Assembly (NCBI GenBank): GCA_947168365.1
Contig: CAMVLO010000008.1
Location: 30,580 to 94,579 of the forward strand
DNA from: UBA3824 sp017541145
Lineage (GTDB): Bacteria > Bacteroidota > Bacteroidia > Bacteroidales > UBA3824
Length of the DNA: 64,000 nt
Direction: 5' to 3'
The notes beneath the pieces are model-generated. The model worked only from the letters and a program-made list of their open reading frames with translations. It had not been told where the DNA came from and ran no database searches. Below are positions 8,052 to 15,890 of the stretch, in pieces (within the stretch, counting starts at the first letter, position 1; each line of letters begins with the position of its first letter). The position numbers and the translations under genes were made by a program.

Positions 8052-9074
8052 ATGTACAAACATATCATTCGACCAATTCTATTTCTTTGTAATCCTGAGA
8101 AAATTCATGGCTTTACAATAAAACTTCTGAGATTCTTTCAGAAGATTAGGATTTTTAATCCGTTAATTAAATTATTATATCAAAAAACTGATTCTAAGTA
8201 TGAAAAAGAGGTTTTCGGAATTAAATTTCCAAATCCCATAGGATTAGCTGCCGGGCTCGATAAAGACGGTGAAGCTATCGACATGCTAGGAATGATGGGT
8301 TTTGGTTTTGTAGAAGTGGGCACTGTAACTCCTGTTGCTCAACCCGGAAATCCTAAACCGAGAGTCTTCAGACTCAAAAGAAATCAAGGTTTAATCAACA
8401 GAATGGGTTTCAACAACAATGGTGTTGAAGCTTTGGTGAAAAACATTAAACAAAAGTATACAAAAGTTATCGTAGGCGGCAATATCGGAAAAAACAAAGT
8501 TACACCCAATGAAAATGCGGTAAGCGACTATTTGAAAGACCTCCGCGCCCTTCATGATTATGTTGATTATATCGCCATAAATATCAGTTCGCCTAACACT
8601 CCTAACCTCCGCGAACTTCAAAACAAAGAGCCGTTGAAAAAGCTTCTTACGGCACTGAAAGATGAAGACAAGAAGTTCGAAAAGTCAAAACCGATACTTC
8701 TGAAAATTGCTCCGGATCTCACCAACGAACAACTTGATGATATCGTAGAAATCGTAAAAGAAACCGGCATTGACGGAATTATCGCTACTAATACTACAAT
8801 TTCTCGTGAAGGCATCGATTATTCAGAAGAGGAAATCAAGGCGTTTGGAAATGGCGGAATGAGCGGCAAACCTGTGAATAAACGCAGCACCGAAGTTATT
8901 CGCTATCTCCATCAGAAGACCAACGGCGAAATTCCAATCGTAGGTGTCGGCGGTATTTTTGATGCAGACGATGTAAAGGAAAAACTTGAGGCAGGCGCTT
9001 GTTTAGTGGAACTTTTCACAAGTTTTATATACAACGGTCCGGCATGTGTAAAAAATATTCTGAAGAAATTATAA
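8052..9074 (+). CDS. pyrD: Dihydroorotate dehydrogenase, class 2 (quinone-dependent)
   Basis: A 340-residue FMN enzyme that oxidises dihydroorotate to orotate in pyrimidine synthesis. The N-terminal helices (MYKHIIRPILFLC... KIHGFTIKLL) are the membrane-associating part typical of class 2. The barrel begins with GIKFPNPIGLAAGLDKDGEA, followed by the VEVGTVTP, GFNN, NISSPNTPNLR (with the catalytic Ser of class 2), ATNTT and VGVGGIF segments. The frame could open at 7953, but that start precedes the -7 promoter element and adds an unrelated hydrophobic stretch, so 8052 is chosen. The gene ends before a strong terminator at 9099. Confidence 0.96.
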   Translation: MYKHIIRPILFLCNPEKIHGFTIKLLRFFQKIRIFNPLIKLLYQKTDSKYEKEVFGIKFPNPIGLAAGLDKDGEAIDMLGMMGFGFVEVGTVTPVAQPGNPKPRVFRLKRNQGLINRMGFNNNGVEALVKNIKQKYTKVIVGGNIGKNKVTPNENAVSDYLKDLRALHDYVDYIAINISSPNTPNLRELQNKEPLKKLLTALKDEDKKFEKSKPILLKIAPDLTNEQLDDIVEIVKETGIDGIIATNTTISREGIDYSEEEIKAFGNGGMSGKPVNKRSTEVIRYLHQKTNGEIPIVGVGGIFDADDVKEKLEAGACLVELFTSFIYNGPACVKNILKKL

Positions 9075-9098
9075 ATGAAGAATTGTTAAACGAAATAA

Positions 9099-9128
9099 AC
9101 GGACGGCAAAAAACCGTCCGTTTTATTT
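9099..9128 (+). terminator. Rho-independent terminator after pyrD
   Basis: ACGGACGG (9099-9106) pairs perfectly with CCGTCCGT (9114-9121) around a seven-base A-rich loop and runs into TTTATTTTT. It closes the pyrD transcript. Confidence 0.85.
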
Positions 9129-9150
9129 TTGTAATTAACCGAACAAAAAA

Positions 9151-9181
9151 TTTGCAGTTGAATTTAATTGTTTTACTTTTG
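9151..9181 (+). promoter_or_regulatory. Bacteroidota-type promoter before the repeat leader
   Basis: TTTG (9151-9154), 19 bp, then TACTTTTG (9174-9181) is a full match to the lineage consensus. Transcription should start at about 9185, exactly where the 33-bp repeats begin, and would run through the AAA ATPase remnant into the radical SAM gene. Confidence 0.75.
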
Positions 9182-9184
9182 CAT

Positions 9185-9273
9185 CAACTCCTGATTTTAC
9201 TGAAAAAAAACGGAGTACAACTCCTGATTTTACAAGAAAAAAACGGAGTACAACTCCCGATTTTACTGATTTT
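9185..9273 (+). repeat. 33-bp tandem repeat, about 2.6 copies, with hairpin-forming ends
   Basis: Units start at 9185, 9218 and 9251 (the third is partial and diverges after about 20 bp). Each full unit begins CAACTCC and ends CGGAGTA, so ACTCC and GGAGT can pair within a unit or across the junction (GGAGTACAACTCC). There are no variable spacers, so this is not a CRISPR array. Confidence 0.7.
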
Positions 9274-9287
9274 TTTAAGTTAGAACC

Positions 9288-9368
9288 ATGATTGACAGAT
9301 ATTTAACTTTAAACGATGCACAAGAAAGCAGTATTTTCCTTTTCGGAGCAAGACAAACCGGAAAATAA
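9288..9368 (+). pseudogene. Remnant of an AAA ATPase (AAA_14 / DUF4143 type), N-terminal 26 codons
   Basis: The short frame reads MIDRYLTLNDAQ, ESSIFLFGARQTGK and then a TAA stop. This is the start of a Bacteroidales AAA ATPase of the AAA_14/DUF4143 family, ending in the middle of the Walker A loop (GARQTGKS/T expected). The remaining several hundred codons are absent: the radical SAM gene starts 37 bp later. A good promoter lies 100 bp upstream, so the front of a formerly functional gene seems to have been kept after deletion of its body. It could instead be an expressed 26-residue peptide, but nothing supports that. Confidence 0.65.
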
Positions 9369-9404
9369 AACTTTGGAATAAAGAAATTATATAATCTATT
9401 AAAA

Positions 9405-10304
9405 ATGTACCGCGATTACGCATCATATATCAAAGAAAAATTCGGAGTAAGAGTTCAGAAAATCGCTCTGAATCCGGGGTTCGGATGCCCTAACAGAGAC
9501 GGCAAAATTGGGTTCGGAGGTTGTACTTATTGTAACAACAAAACATTCAGCCCGTTTTACGGTCAAGCTGAAAAACCGATAAGTCAACAGATGGACGAAG
9601 GCATAGATTTTTTTGCGAAGAAATACAAGGCTCAGAAATATATCGCTTATTTTCAGTCATACACAAATACGTATGCGGATATTGACACGTTGCGCGGCAT
9701 TTACCAAAGCGCACTTACAAGGGACGATGTTGTGGGGTTAACTGTTGCTACAAGACCCGATTGCGTGAACGATGCTACTCTTGATTTGCTCAGCGAATTT
9801 GCGAAAAAATATTATACGGTGTTGGAAATCGGTGTTGAATCTTGTTACGATGAAACCCTGAAAATGCTCAATCGTGGTCATACTTTTGCTCAAGCCGAAG
9901 ACACGATAAAACGCGCTCACAATGCCGGTCTCGAAACTTGCGCACACCTTATAATGTATCTGCCGAACGAAACTACTGAAATGATGTTCAAGACCGCCGA
10001 TATGATGTCGCAACTTCCGGTAAATATCTTGAAACTTCACCAGTTGCAAATCATAAAAGGAACCAAAATAGAGCAACAGTTTTACAATCAACCTGATATG
10101 TTTCACCTTCCTGACGTGGAGGAATATGCAGAATTTGCAGCCAGATACGCACTCAGGACAAGGCGAGATATGATTTTTGAAAGATTTGTAAGCGAATCGC
10201 CGCGAAATATGCTGGTTGCTCCGGTTTGGAACGGTATGAAAAATTATGAAATTACCGAAAAAATCAAGAAAAAGTTTATTGAATTAGAGAAAAAATCTCA
10301 ATAA
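9405..10304 (+). CDS. Radical SAM protein, YhcC/TIGR01212 family
   Basis: A 299-residue radical SAM enzyme. The iron-sulfur cluster cysteines are in the N-terminal part, in NPGFGCPNRDGKIGFGGCTYC; the three expected ligands are the Cys of GCPNRD and the pair in GCTYC. Further on come EIGVES, the SAM-binding TVATRPD segment and LHQLQIIKGT, all typical of the TIGR01212 (YhcC) family. The family reaction is not established; it resembles the Elp3-like group that acts on RNA. The start at 9405 gives the usual MYRDYASYIKEKFG opening. It has no close promoter of its own and is probably read from the promoter at 9151. Confidence 0.88.
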   Translation: MYRDYASYIKEKFGVRVQKIALNPGFGCPNRDGKIGFGGCTYCNNKTFSPFYGQAEKPISQQMDEGIDFFAKKYKAQKYIAYFQSYTNTYADIDTLRGIYQSALTRDDVVGLTVATRPDCVNDATLDLLSEFAKKYYTVLEIGVESCYDETLKMLNRGHTFAQAEDTIKRAHNAGLETCAHLIMYLPNETTEMMFKTADMMSQLPVNILKLHQLQIIKGTKIEQQFYNQPDMFHLPDVEEYAEFAARYALRTRRDMIFERFVSESPRNMLVAPVWNGMKNYEITEKIKKKFIELEKKSQ

Positions 10305-10365
10305 AAAAACAAAAAAATATTTCTGAAATAAAATATAATTTCTATTTTTGTACAGAATTTTCAAT

Positions 10366-10438
10366 GCGGAAATAGCTCAATTGGCAGAGTGGGGGCTTCC
10401 CAAGCCTCAGGTCGCGGGTTCGAGTCCCGTTTTCCGCT
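10366..10438 (+). tRNA. tRNA-Gly (anticodon CCC)
   Basis: The acceptor stem GCGGAAA/TTTCCGC is perfect. D-stem GCTC/GAGT, anticodon loop TTCCCAA (anticodon CCC) and T-arm GCGGG-TTCGAGT-CCCGT are all present; CCA is not encoded. A TATTTTTG promoter-like box lies upstream at about 10344. The GH26 gene starts 32 bp downstream. Confidence 0.95.
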
Positions 10439-10470
10439 CTACTTTTTACTAACTAATTACACTAAGTTCT

Positions 10471-11469
10471 ATGAAAAAACAATTAATCACATTGGCAATG
10501 GCTGTATTGTCGATGATGGGATTTGCGCAAAATCCGGTAAATCCCAATGCCTCGGACGAAGCCAAGGCTCTCCTCAAACAGATTTATAATCTTAATGGCA
10601 AAACACTTTCAGGTCAACACAACTATCCGCTTTACAGTGACATCCTTACCGAAAGAGTAAACAATCTCACGAATAAATATCCGGTTGTAATGGGACAAGA
10701 TTTCGGATACAGTCAGCCCGGAAGTTTGGACGGAATAAATTTCAGACAGCGAGTAATCGACAATGCAATTAAATGGCATTCCAAAGGTGCAATCATTACT
10801 TTGATGTGGCACGCCGTACCGCCTAATCACGAAGGTAATTTTACGATTTGGAAAGGTGAACACGGCATTCAAAGCAAACTTACTGACAAGGAATGGAAAG
10901 ATCTTTTCACCGAAGGAACTGAGATTAACAACAGATGGAAATCTCAAGTTGATGTAATTGCATTTTACCTCAGACAATTGCAGGACGAGAAAATTCCGGT
11001 AATTTTCCGCCCGTATCATGAGATGAACGGCAATTGGTTTTGGTGGGGTTACAAGGAAGAAAATTACCGCAAACTTTATCAAATGCTTTGGAAACGTATT
11101 ACAGAATATCATCATATCAACAACTTGCTTTGGGTGTTCAACGCCAACGAATTGGGAAGTCCTAATGTAAAAGCTTACGAAGGTTTTTATCCCGGCGACG
11201 AATATGTAGATATTCTTGCAACAGATTTTTATTCAAGCGGTTACAAAGGTAAAGATTATGACCTGCTGTTGGCATTGGGCAAAGGCAAACCTGTAGCAAT
11301 AGGCGAATGCGGCAAACTTCCGACAGAAGACCTTCTGAAAAAACAATCAAAATGGGCTTGGTTTATGTGCTGGTCGGAATTTTTGGAAACTGCCAACGAA
11401 TGGTCAGACCGTTACAACCTTTACAACTGCGACCAAGTAATCACACTCGACGAATTTACGAAAAAATAA
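10471..11469 (+). CDS. Secreted beta-mannanase-like glycoside hydrolase, family GH26
   Basis: A 332-residue enzyme with a type I signal peptide (residues 1 to about 19, MKKQLITLAMAVLSMMGFAQ). The catalytic domain is a TIM barrel of family GH26. The acid/base is Glu184 in RPYHEMNGNWFWWG and the nucleophile is Glu279 in AIGECG; LSGQHN near residue 46 is another family signature. Family members mostly cut beta-1,4-mannan. There is no lipobox, so it is likely periplasmic or released. No SusC/SusD pair is nearby, so it is not part of a visible polysaccharide-utilisation locus. The start follows tRNA-Gly by 32 bp and has a normal Met-Lys-Lys opening. Confidence 0.9.
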   Translation: MKKQLITLAMAVLSMMGFAQNPVNPNASDEAKALLKQIYNLNGKTLSGQHNYPLYSDILTERVNNLTNKYPVVMGQDFGYSQPGSLDGINFRQRVIDNAIKWHSKGAIITLMWHAVPPNHEGNFTIWKGEHGIQSKLTDKEWKDLFTEGTEINNRWKSQVDVIAFYLRQLQDEKIPVIFRPYHEMNGNWFWWGYKEENYRKLYQMLWKRITEYHHINNLLWVFNANELGSPNVKAYEGFYPGDEYVDILATDFYSSGYKGKDYDLLLALGKGKPVAIGECGKLPTEDLLKKQSKWAWFMCWSEFLETANEWSDRYNLYNCDQVITLDEFTKK

Positions 11470-11495
11470 ACGGAAATATTAACGAATAAATTCAA

Positions 11496-11529
11496 AAGCG
11501 GGACAATAAAAAGATGTTCCGCTTTTTTT
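11496..11529 (+). terminator. Terminator after the GH26 gene
   Basis: AAGCGGGAC (11496-11504) pairs with GTTCCGCTT (11516-11524; one G-U pair) and is followed by a run of T. Confidence 0.8.
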
Positions 11530-11602
11530 GTGTATATTTCAAATTGCCATGTTTAGAATAAAAGATGTCAAAAAAAAAATTTTTTTCAAGAAAGAATTTT
11601 AT

Positions 11603-11610
11603 TAACTTTG
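11603..11610 (+). promoter_or_regulatory. -7 promoter element of rnpB
   Basis: TAACTTTG matches TAnnTTTG and ends 10 bp before the first base-paired nucleotide of the RNase P RNA. Confidence 0.65.
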
Positions 11611-11620
11611 CACATTGAAA

Positions 11621-11972
11621 AGCAGATCGGTCTGTCGCTGTTATAGCAATATAAAAGAGGAAAGTCCGGGCAACAAAGAGCGCCGTCCTTCTTAACTGGA
11701 AGACAGCAGTGATGTTGTGGTAAATGCAGAAGAAAACAACCGCCCGCAAGGGTAAGGGTGAGAAAGTGAGGTAAGAGCTCACTACTGCCGGCAGTGATGT
11801 CGGGAGTGTGTATCGACGGGTTGAAAGACCAAATATACCGGCAAATTAATGGATTGCTCGTTCATGCCGGGGGGTAGGTCGTTTGAGGCTGTCAGCAATG
11901 GCAGTTCTAGATAAATGACAGGCACCGGATGCCGCAAGGTGTTCGGAACAAAATCCGGCTTATAGATCTGCT
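11621..11972 (+). ncRNA. rnpB: RNase P RNA, bacterial class A
   Basis: The catalytic RNA that trims 5' leaders from tRNA precursors. The ends pair (AGCAGATC at 11621-11628 with GATCTGCT at 11965-11972) to form helix P1. The conserved cores are present: GAGGAAAGTCCGGGC shortly after P1/P2, a central cluster with GTAAGGGTGAGAAAGTGAGG and the GGTAAGAGC region, and the 3' core near AAATCCGGCTTATAG. About 350 nt is the normal length. A T-run directly after P1 should terminate transcription. A longer reading of ridA starting at 11929 would overlap this RNA and is rejected. Confidence 0.96.
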
Positions 11973-12006
11973 TTTTTTATTTTTTTTACTTAACCTTATT
12001 TCGACA

Positions 12007-12384
12007 ATGAAAACAATTATTCATTCTGACAATGCACCCAAAGCAATTGGTCCTTATTCACAAGCTGTGGAAACCAATGGGATGTTATTTGTTTCGGGAC
12101 AGATTCCGATTGACCCCAAAACCGGCGAACTTTCAACCGGCACGATTTCAGAACAGACAAAACTTGTAATGAGCAATATCGGTGAAATCCTAAAAACTGC
12201 CGGATATTCTTATGAAAACATTGTAAAAACAACATGTTTACTTGCTGATATCAATGATTTTCAAGAAATGAACAAAGTATATTCTGAGTTTTTTCCTACA
12301 AATCCACCGGCAAGATCGGCGTTTGCGGTAAAAGATTTACCTAAGGGCGCAAGATTGGAAATCGAAGTAATCGCATCAAAATAA
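12007..12384 (+). CDS. ridA: RidA family enamine/imine deaminase
   Basis: A 125-residue protein of the YjgF/YER057c/UK114 family, which forms trimers and hydrolyses reactive 2-aminoacrylate-type enamines released by PLP enzymes. Family marks are AIGPYSQAV near the N-terminus, LFVSGQIPIDP, and PARSAFAVKDLPKGARLEIEVIA at the end, where the Arg of PARSAF binds the substrate carboxylate and the final Glu positions water. The ATG at 12007 gives a protein of standard family length and lies clear of the RNase P RNA, which ends at 11972. The gene is followed by a bidirectional terminator. Confidence 0.95.
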   Translation: MKTIIHSDNAPKAIGPYSQAVETNGMLFVSGQIPIDPKTGELSTGTISEQTKLVMSNIGEILKTAGYSYENIVKTTCLLADINDFQEMNKVYSEFFPTNPPARSAFAVKDLPKGARLEIEVIASK

Positions 12385-12411
12385 AGATTAATATAAAAAC
12401 AATTTTTCAAG

Positions 12412-12449
12412 AAACATCCTCTGAACAAAATTTTGTACAGAGGATGTTT
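12412..12449. terminator. Bidirectional terminator between ridA and the LRR gene
   Basis: AAACATCCTCTG (12412-12423) pairs perfectly with CAGAGGATGTTT (12438-12449). Its right arm touches the stop codon of the opposing leucine-rich-repeat gene, so it can serve both convergent transcripts. Confidence 0.8.
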
Positions 12450-14170
12450 TAATATATTTTGCATCTATTTCGCAATATTTCCGGCAATAATTTTTGAATC
12501 CGCTCCAGATGTTTTCGCGGAACTAAAATTTCTTTGAGAGCCCGACAAAACTTAAAAGCATAAAAATCAATACTTTGAATTGTATGCGGCAATACAATTT
12601 TTTTCAACGAATAACATCCCCAAAATGTCTTTGAATAGATTTCTGTTATTGATTTTGGCAGTACAATAGTCTCCAATTTTTCACAATACATAAATGCTTC
12701 AGAGCCTATCATCGTAACAGATTCCGGAATAACAATCTCTTTGAGTGACTTACAAAACGCAAAAGCCTCAGTTCTTATTTCTGTAACGGAATCTGGGATG
12801 TTTATTTCTTTCAATGATTTACATTTATAAAATAATTTATTGCTGATTTTTTCTAGTTTGTTAGGCAAAACAATTTTTTCTAAAGAACTACATTTTCCAA
12901 AAGCACAATATCCAATATGTTTTACAGAATTTGGAATTTTTATTTCTGTAAGCGATTGACACTCTTGAAAAGCACAATTTTCTATTTCTTGAACTGAATT
13001 TGGAATTTCTAATTTCACAAGTGAATTGCAACCATAAAAAGCACGGGATCCGATTTTTTGAACGGAATTAGGAAAAACAATATTTGTCAAAGACTCACAT
13101 TTCTCAAATAAATAACTTTCAATTTTATTTACACGACATGACAGTACAACACTTTTAAGAGAAGAACATTCATAAAAAAGTCCTTCTCCGATGTATTGAA
13201 CAGTATTTGGAATTATAATTTCTTCAAGTGAATTGCAACCAAGAAATGCTCTTCGATGTATTTCTTTTACCGAATCAGGAATCGTTATACGATGAAAACC
13301 AAACCCAGAAAACGCAAAATCACCAATAATTGAAATATTGTCAGGAATCAAATTATTACCCAAAATCAATGTTTTTGATTCTTTGTGAATCAACATACCG
13401 TTTTCATACGAGAAATATGGTGAATTATTTTTTAACTCAATATCCTCACACCCGTTAAACGCACCATCACCGATAAAACGACAATTTTTGGGGATTACAA
13501 TTTTTTTCAATGATTCACAACAAGCAAAAGCACCTGCACCTATTACTTCAAGTGTTTCCGGTAATTTTATATATTTCAACTTTTTACAAAAAGCAAAAGC
13601 ATACTTACCGATTTCTTTCACGGATTTGGGTAAAATGATTTTTTCAAGTCCACAAGAATTAAAAACAAACTCTCCTATTTGCTGCAAAGTATCATTGAAT
13701 TTGACTTTTCTTAATGTTTTACAACTACAAAAAACAGATTTTTCTAATTTAACAAGATTTTTCGGAATAGTAACTTCCTTAATACTTTCGCAAGCATAAA
13801 ACGCATATTCTTTTATTGCAACAATAGAATCCGGAAGATTAATCTTTTCTAATCTATAGCAACTATCAAATGCTCTTGCCCCAATAACTTTAACAGAATC
13901 AGGCAAATAAATACTTTCCAAAGAAGTACTTAATTTAAATGCTTCATCACAAATTACTTGAGTTGATTCTTTAACAGAATATTTTTTTATCTGAGAATCT
14001 TCATTGTCAAAATAATCTATACATACCACAAAAGCATCTACTGAACCGTCAAATAAAAGGGGATTTCCTTTCAAAAGGCGGGTTCCGTCGGGGCTATACT
14101 TTACCTCAAACTTATCTTTTATGGCGTTATCCAAATCTTGTTGAGACACCGATGCCAAATTTTCAGTCAT
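12449..14170 (-). CDS. BspA-like leucine-rich repeat (LRR_5) protein without signal peptide
   Basis: A 573-residue protein built almost wholly of about 23-residue LRR_5 repeats of the pattern C-x-S-L-x-x-I-x-I-P-x-S-V-x-x-I-g-x-x-A-F, from about residue 65 to the end; roughly twenty copies can be counted. The first 60 residues are not repetitive (MTENLASVSQQDLDNAIKDK). BspA-type proteins of oral and gut Bacteroidales are normally secreted adhesins, but this one has no signal peptide, lipobox or sorting domain in its N- or C-terminus. It may therefore be cytoplasmic or have lost its export signal. Its binding partner is unknown. Confidence 0.85.
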   Translation of the reverse strand: MTENLASVSQQDLDNAIKDKFEVKYSPDGTRLLKGNPLLFDGSVDAFVVCIDYFDNEDSQIKKYSVKESTQVICDEAFKLSTSLESIYLPDSVKVIGARAFDSCYRLEKINLPDSIVAIKEYAFYACESIKEVTIPKNLVKLEKSVFCSCKTLRKVKFNDTLQQIGEFVFNSCGLEKIILPKSVKEIGKYAFAFCKKLKYIKLPETLEVIGAGAFACCESLKKIVIPKNCRFIGDGAFNGCEDIELKNNSPYFSYENGMLIHKESKTLILGNNLIPDNISIIGDFAFSGFGFHRITIPDSVKEIHRRAFLGCNSLEEIIIPNTVQYIGEGLFYECSSLKSVVLSCRVNKIESYLFEKCESLTNIVFPNSVQKIGSRAFYGCNSLVKLEIPNSVQEIENCAFQECQSLTEIKIPNSVKHIGYCAFGKCSSLEKIVLPNKLEKISNKLFYKCKSLKEINIPDSVTEIRTEAFAFCKSLKEIVIPESVTMIGSEAFMYCEKLETIVLPKSITEIYSKTFWGCYSLKKIVLPHTIQSIDFYAFKFCRALKEILVPRKHLERIQKLLPEILRNRCKIY

Positions 14171-14187
14171 AATATTTGTGATGTTTT

Positions 14188-14220
14188 AAAAAAAAATCCC
14201 CCGTACTATTGGCACGGAGG
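14188..14220 (-). terminator. Terminator after pgi
   Basis: Read on the minus strand, CCTCCGTGC and GTACGGGGG pair (nine positions with G-U pairs) around CAATA and are followed by ATTTTTTTT. Confidence 0.75.
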
Positions 14221-14244
14221 ACTTTATTATTAGTTAGAAAAAAA

Positions 14245-15591
14245 TTATTTTGCCAATCTTTCACGAATTGCTTTAGAAGCATCTTCGTAACCCGGTTTGT
14301 CAAGAAGTGCAAACATGTTTTTCTTGTAAGCCTCAACACCCGGTTGGTTGAACGGATTAACACCCAAGATATAACCGCTAATACCGCACGCCTTTTCAAA
14401 GAAGTAAATCATCTGACCAAGGTAGTATTCGTTGAGTTTAGGAATTTCGATTCTGATCTGAGGAACACCGCCGTCAAGGTGAGCAAGTTGAGTACCGAGT
14501 TCAGCCTGTTTGTTAACGAAATCAACTCTCTTGCCAGCCAAGAAATTGAGTTGGTCGAGGTTCTGAGCATCTGACGGGATTTCAACTTTCTTGTCAGGTT
14601 CTGCAATAGAAATTACTGTTTCATACATCAAACGTACACCTTCTTGGATGTATTGACCCATAGAGTGAAGGTCAGAAGTAAAATCTACAGAAGCAGGGAA
14701 AATACCCTTGCCGTCCTTACCTTCAGATTCGCCGTAAAGCTGTTTCCACCATTCAGAAAAATAGTGGAGTTTCGGGTGGAAATTAACGAGAATTTCTGTT
14801 GAATATTTTTTGTAAAGAAGGTTTCTTACAACTGCATAATGTGCTGAAATGTTTTCCTCGAAAGATTTGCCTTTCTGAGTCATTTCTTCAACAGAATAAG
14901 CACCTTGAAGCAACTGACGAATGTCAAAACCTGCAACGGCAATCGGGAACAATCCTACCGGAGTAAGCACTGAGAATCTACCGCCAACAGAATCACCGAT
15001 TACAAAAGTCTTGTAACCTTCTGAATTAGCGAGAGTTCTGAGTGCGCCGCGAGATTTGTCGGTAATGGCAACAATTCTGTCAGCAGCCTCTTTTTTGCCG
15101 TATTTTTCTTCGATTTTGGCTTTGAGAAGACGGAATGCGATTGCGGGTTCGGTTGTAGTACCTGATTTAGAAATTACGCAAAGAGCATAACTCTTGTCAG
15201 CAATAGCGTCCATAAGTTCGCTGATGTAGTCTTCACCGATATTTTGACCGGCAAAAAGTACAATCGGATTGCCTTTTTTTACATTCATCTGAGCGAAAGA
15301 ATTGCTAAGAGCCTCAATAACAGCCTTTGCACCGAGATAGCTACCGCCAATACCGATAACAACAAGCACTTCTATTTTTTCTCTAAGTTGAGCGGCTTTC
15401 TTTTCGATTTCAGAAAGTTCTTCTTCGCTGATGATATTTTTAACATCAACCCAACCGAGGAAATCGTTTCCGGGGAGGTTCTTGTCATAAAGAGCAGCGT
15501 TAGATTCCAACGCCTTGGTTTGCAAAGCATTATATTCGTCTTTTGAAACAAAATTAAATGCTTTGGTAATGTCCAATGTTAAATTTTTCAT
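14245..15591 (-). CDS. pgi: Glucose-6-phosphate isomerase
   Basis: A 448-residue cytoplasmic enzyme interconverting glucose-6-phosphate and fructose-6-phosphate. The motifs are those of the shorter bacterial PGI class: VVIGIGGSYLGAKAV, ISKSGTTTEPAIAFR for phosphate binding, VGGRFSVLTPVG, and the catalytic stretch ESEGKDGKGIFPASVDFTSD followed by LHSMGQ. The frame extends seven codons upstream to 15612, but MKNLTLDITKAF at 15591 is the family-like start. A minus-strand TAAATTTG box at 15633-15626 could be its promoter. It ends before the hairpin at 14198-14220. Confidence 0.96.
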   Translation of the reverse strand: MKNLTLDITKAFNFVSKDEYNALQTKALESNAALYDKNLPGNDFLGWVDVKNIISEEELSEIEKKAAQLREKIEVLVVIGIGGSYLGAKAVIEALSNSFAQMNVKKGNPIVLFAGQNIGEDYISELMDAIADKSYALCVISKSGTTTEPAIAFRLLKAKIEEKYGKKEAADRIVAITDKSRGALRTLANSEGYKTFVIGDSVGGRFSVLTPVGLFPIAVAGFDIRQLLQGAYSVEEMTQKGKSFEENISAHYAVVRNLLYKKYSTEILVNFHPKLHYFSEWWKQLYGESEGKDGKGIFPASVDFTSDLHSMGQYIQEGVRLMYETVISIAEPDKKVEIPSDAQNLDQLNFLAGKRVDFVNKQAELGTQLAHLDGGVPQIRIEIPKLNEYYLGQMIYFFEKACGISGYILGVNPFNQPGVEAYKKNMFALLDKPGYEDASKAIRERLAK

Positions 15592-15860
15592 TTTATAGCA
15601 ATTAATTATCAATAATTATTAATGCCAAATTTAAATATTTTTTTTATAACTGAAACATTTTTTCAAACTTTTTTTCAAAGTTTTTTTGTCTGATTATTGT
15701 AACACGGAATTAATTGATAATCAAAGATGTTTATGATTTTACTTTTACAGGTTAAATTATTACGATTAAAAAACATATAAATATTTTCAGAGCGGACACA
15801 AAGAACTGTTCCGACAAAAATTTTATTCCGTTTTTTCTTACAACAAACACAAAAAAATTA

Positions 15861-15868
15861 TACTTTTG
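15861..15868 (+). promoter_or_regulatory. -7 promoter element of nudC
   Basis: TACTTTTG matches TAnnTTTG and lies 23 bp before the nudC start codon. Confidence 0.6.
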
Positions 15869-15890
15869 TTATCGACAAAAATTATAAAAA

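Noticed and set aside
9185..9273. Short direct repeats of CRISPR-like length
   Set aside because: The units are contiguous with no unique spacers and no cas genes are present.
8999..9283. 94-codon frame overlapping the end of pyrD and the 33-bp repeats
   Set aside because: It overlaps pyrD out of frame, crosses a terminator and a promoter, and its repeats come from the DNA repeats.
11929..12006. Longer N-terminus for ridA
   Set aside because: It would translate the 3' end of the RNase P RNA; the ATG at 12007 gives the normal family length.
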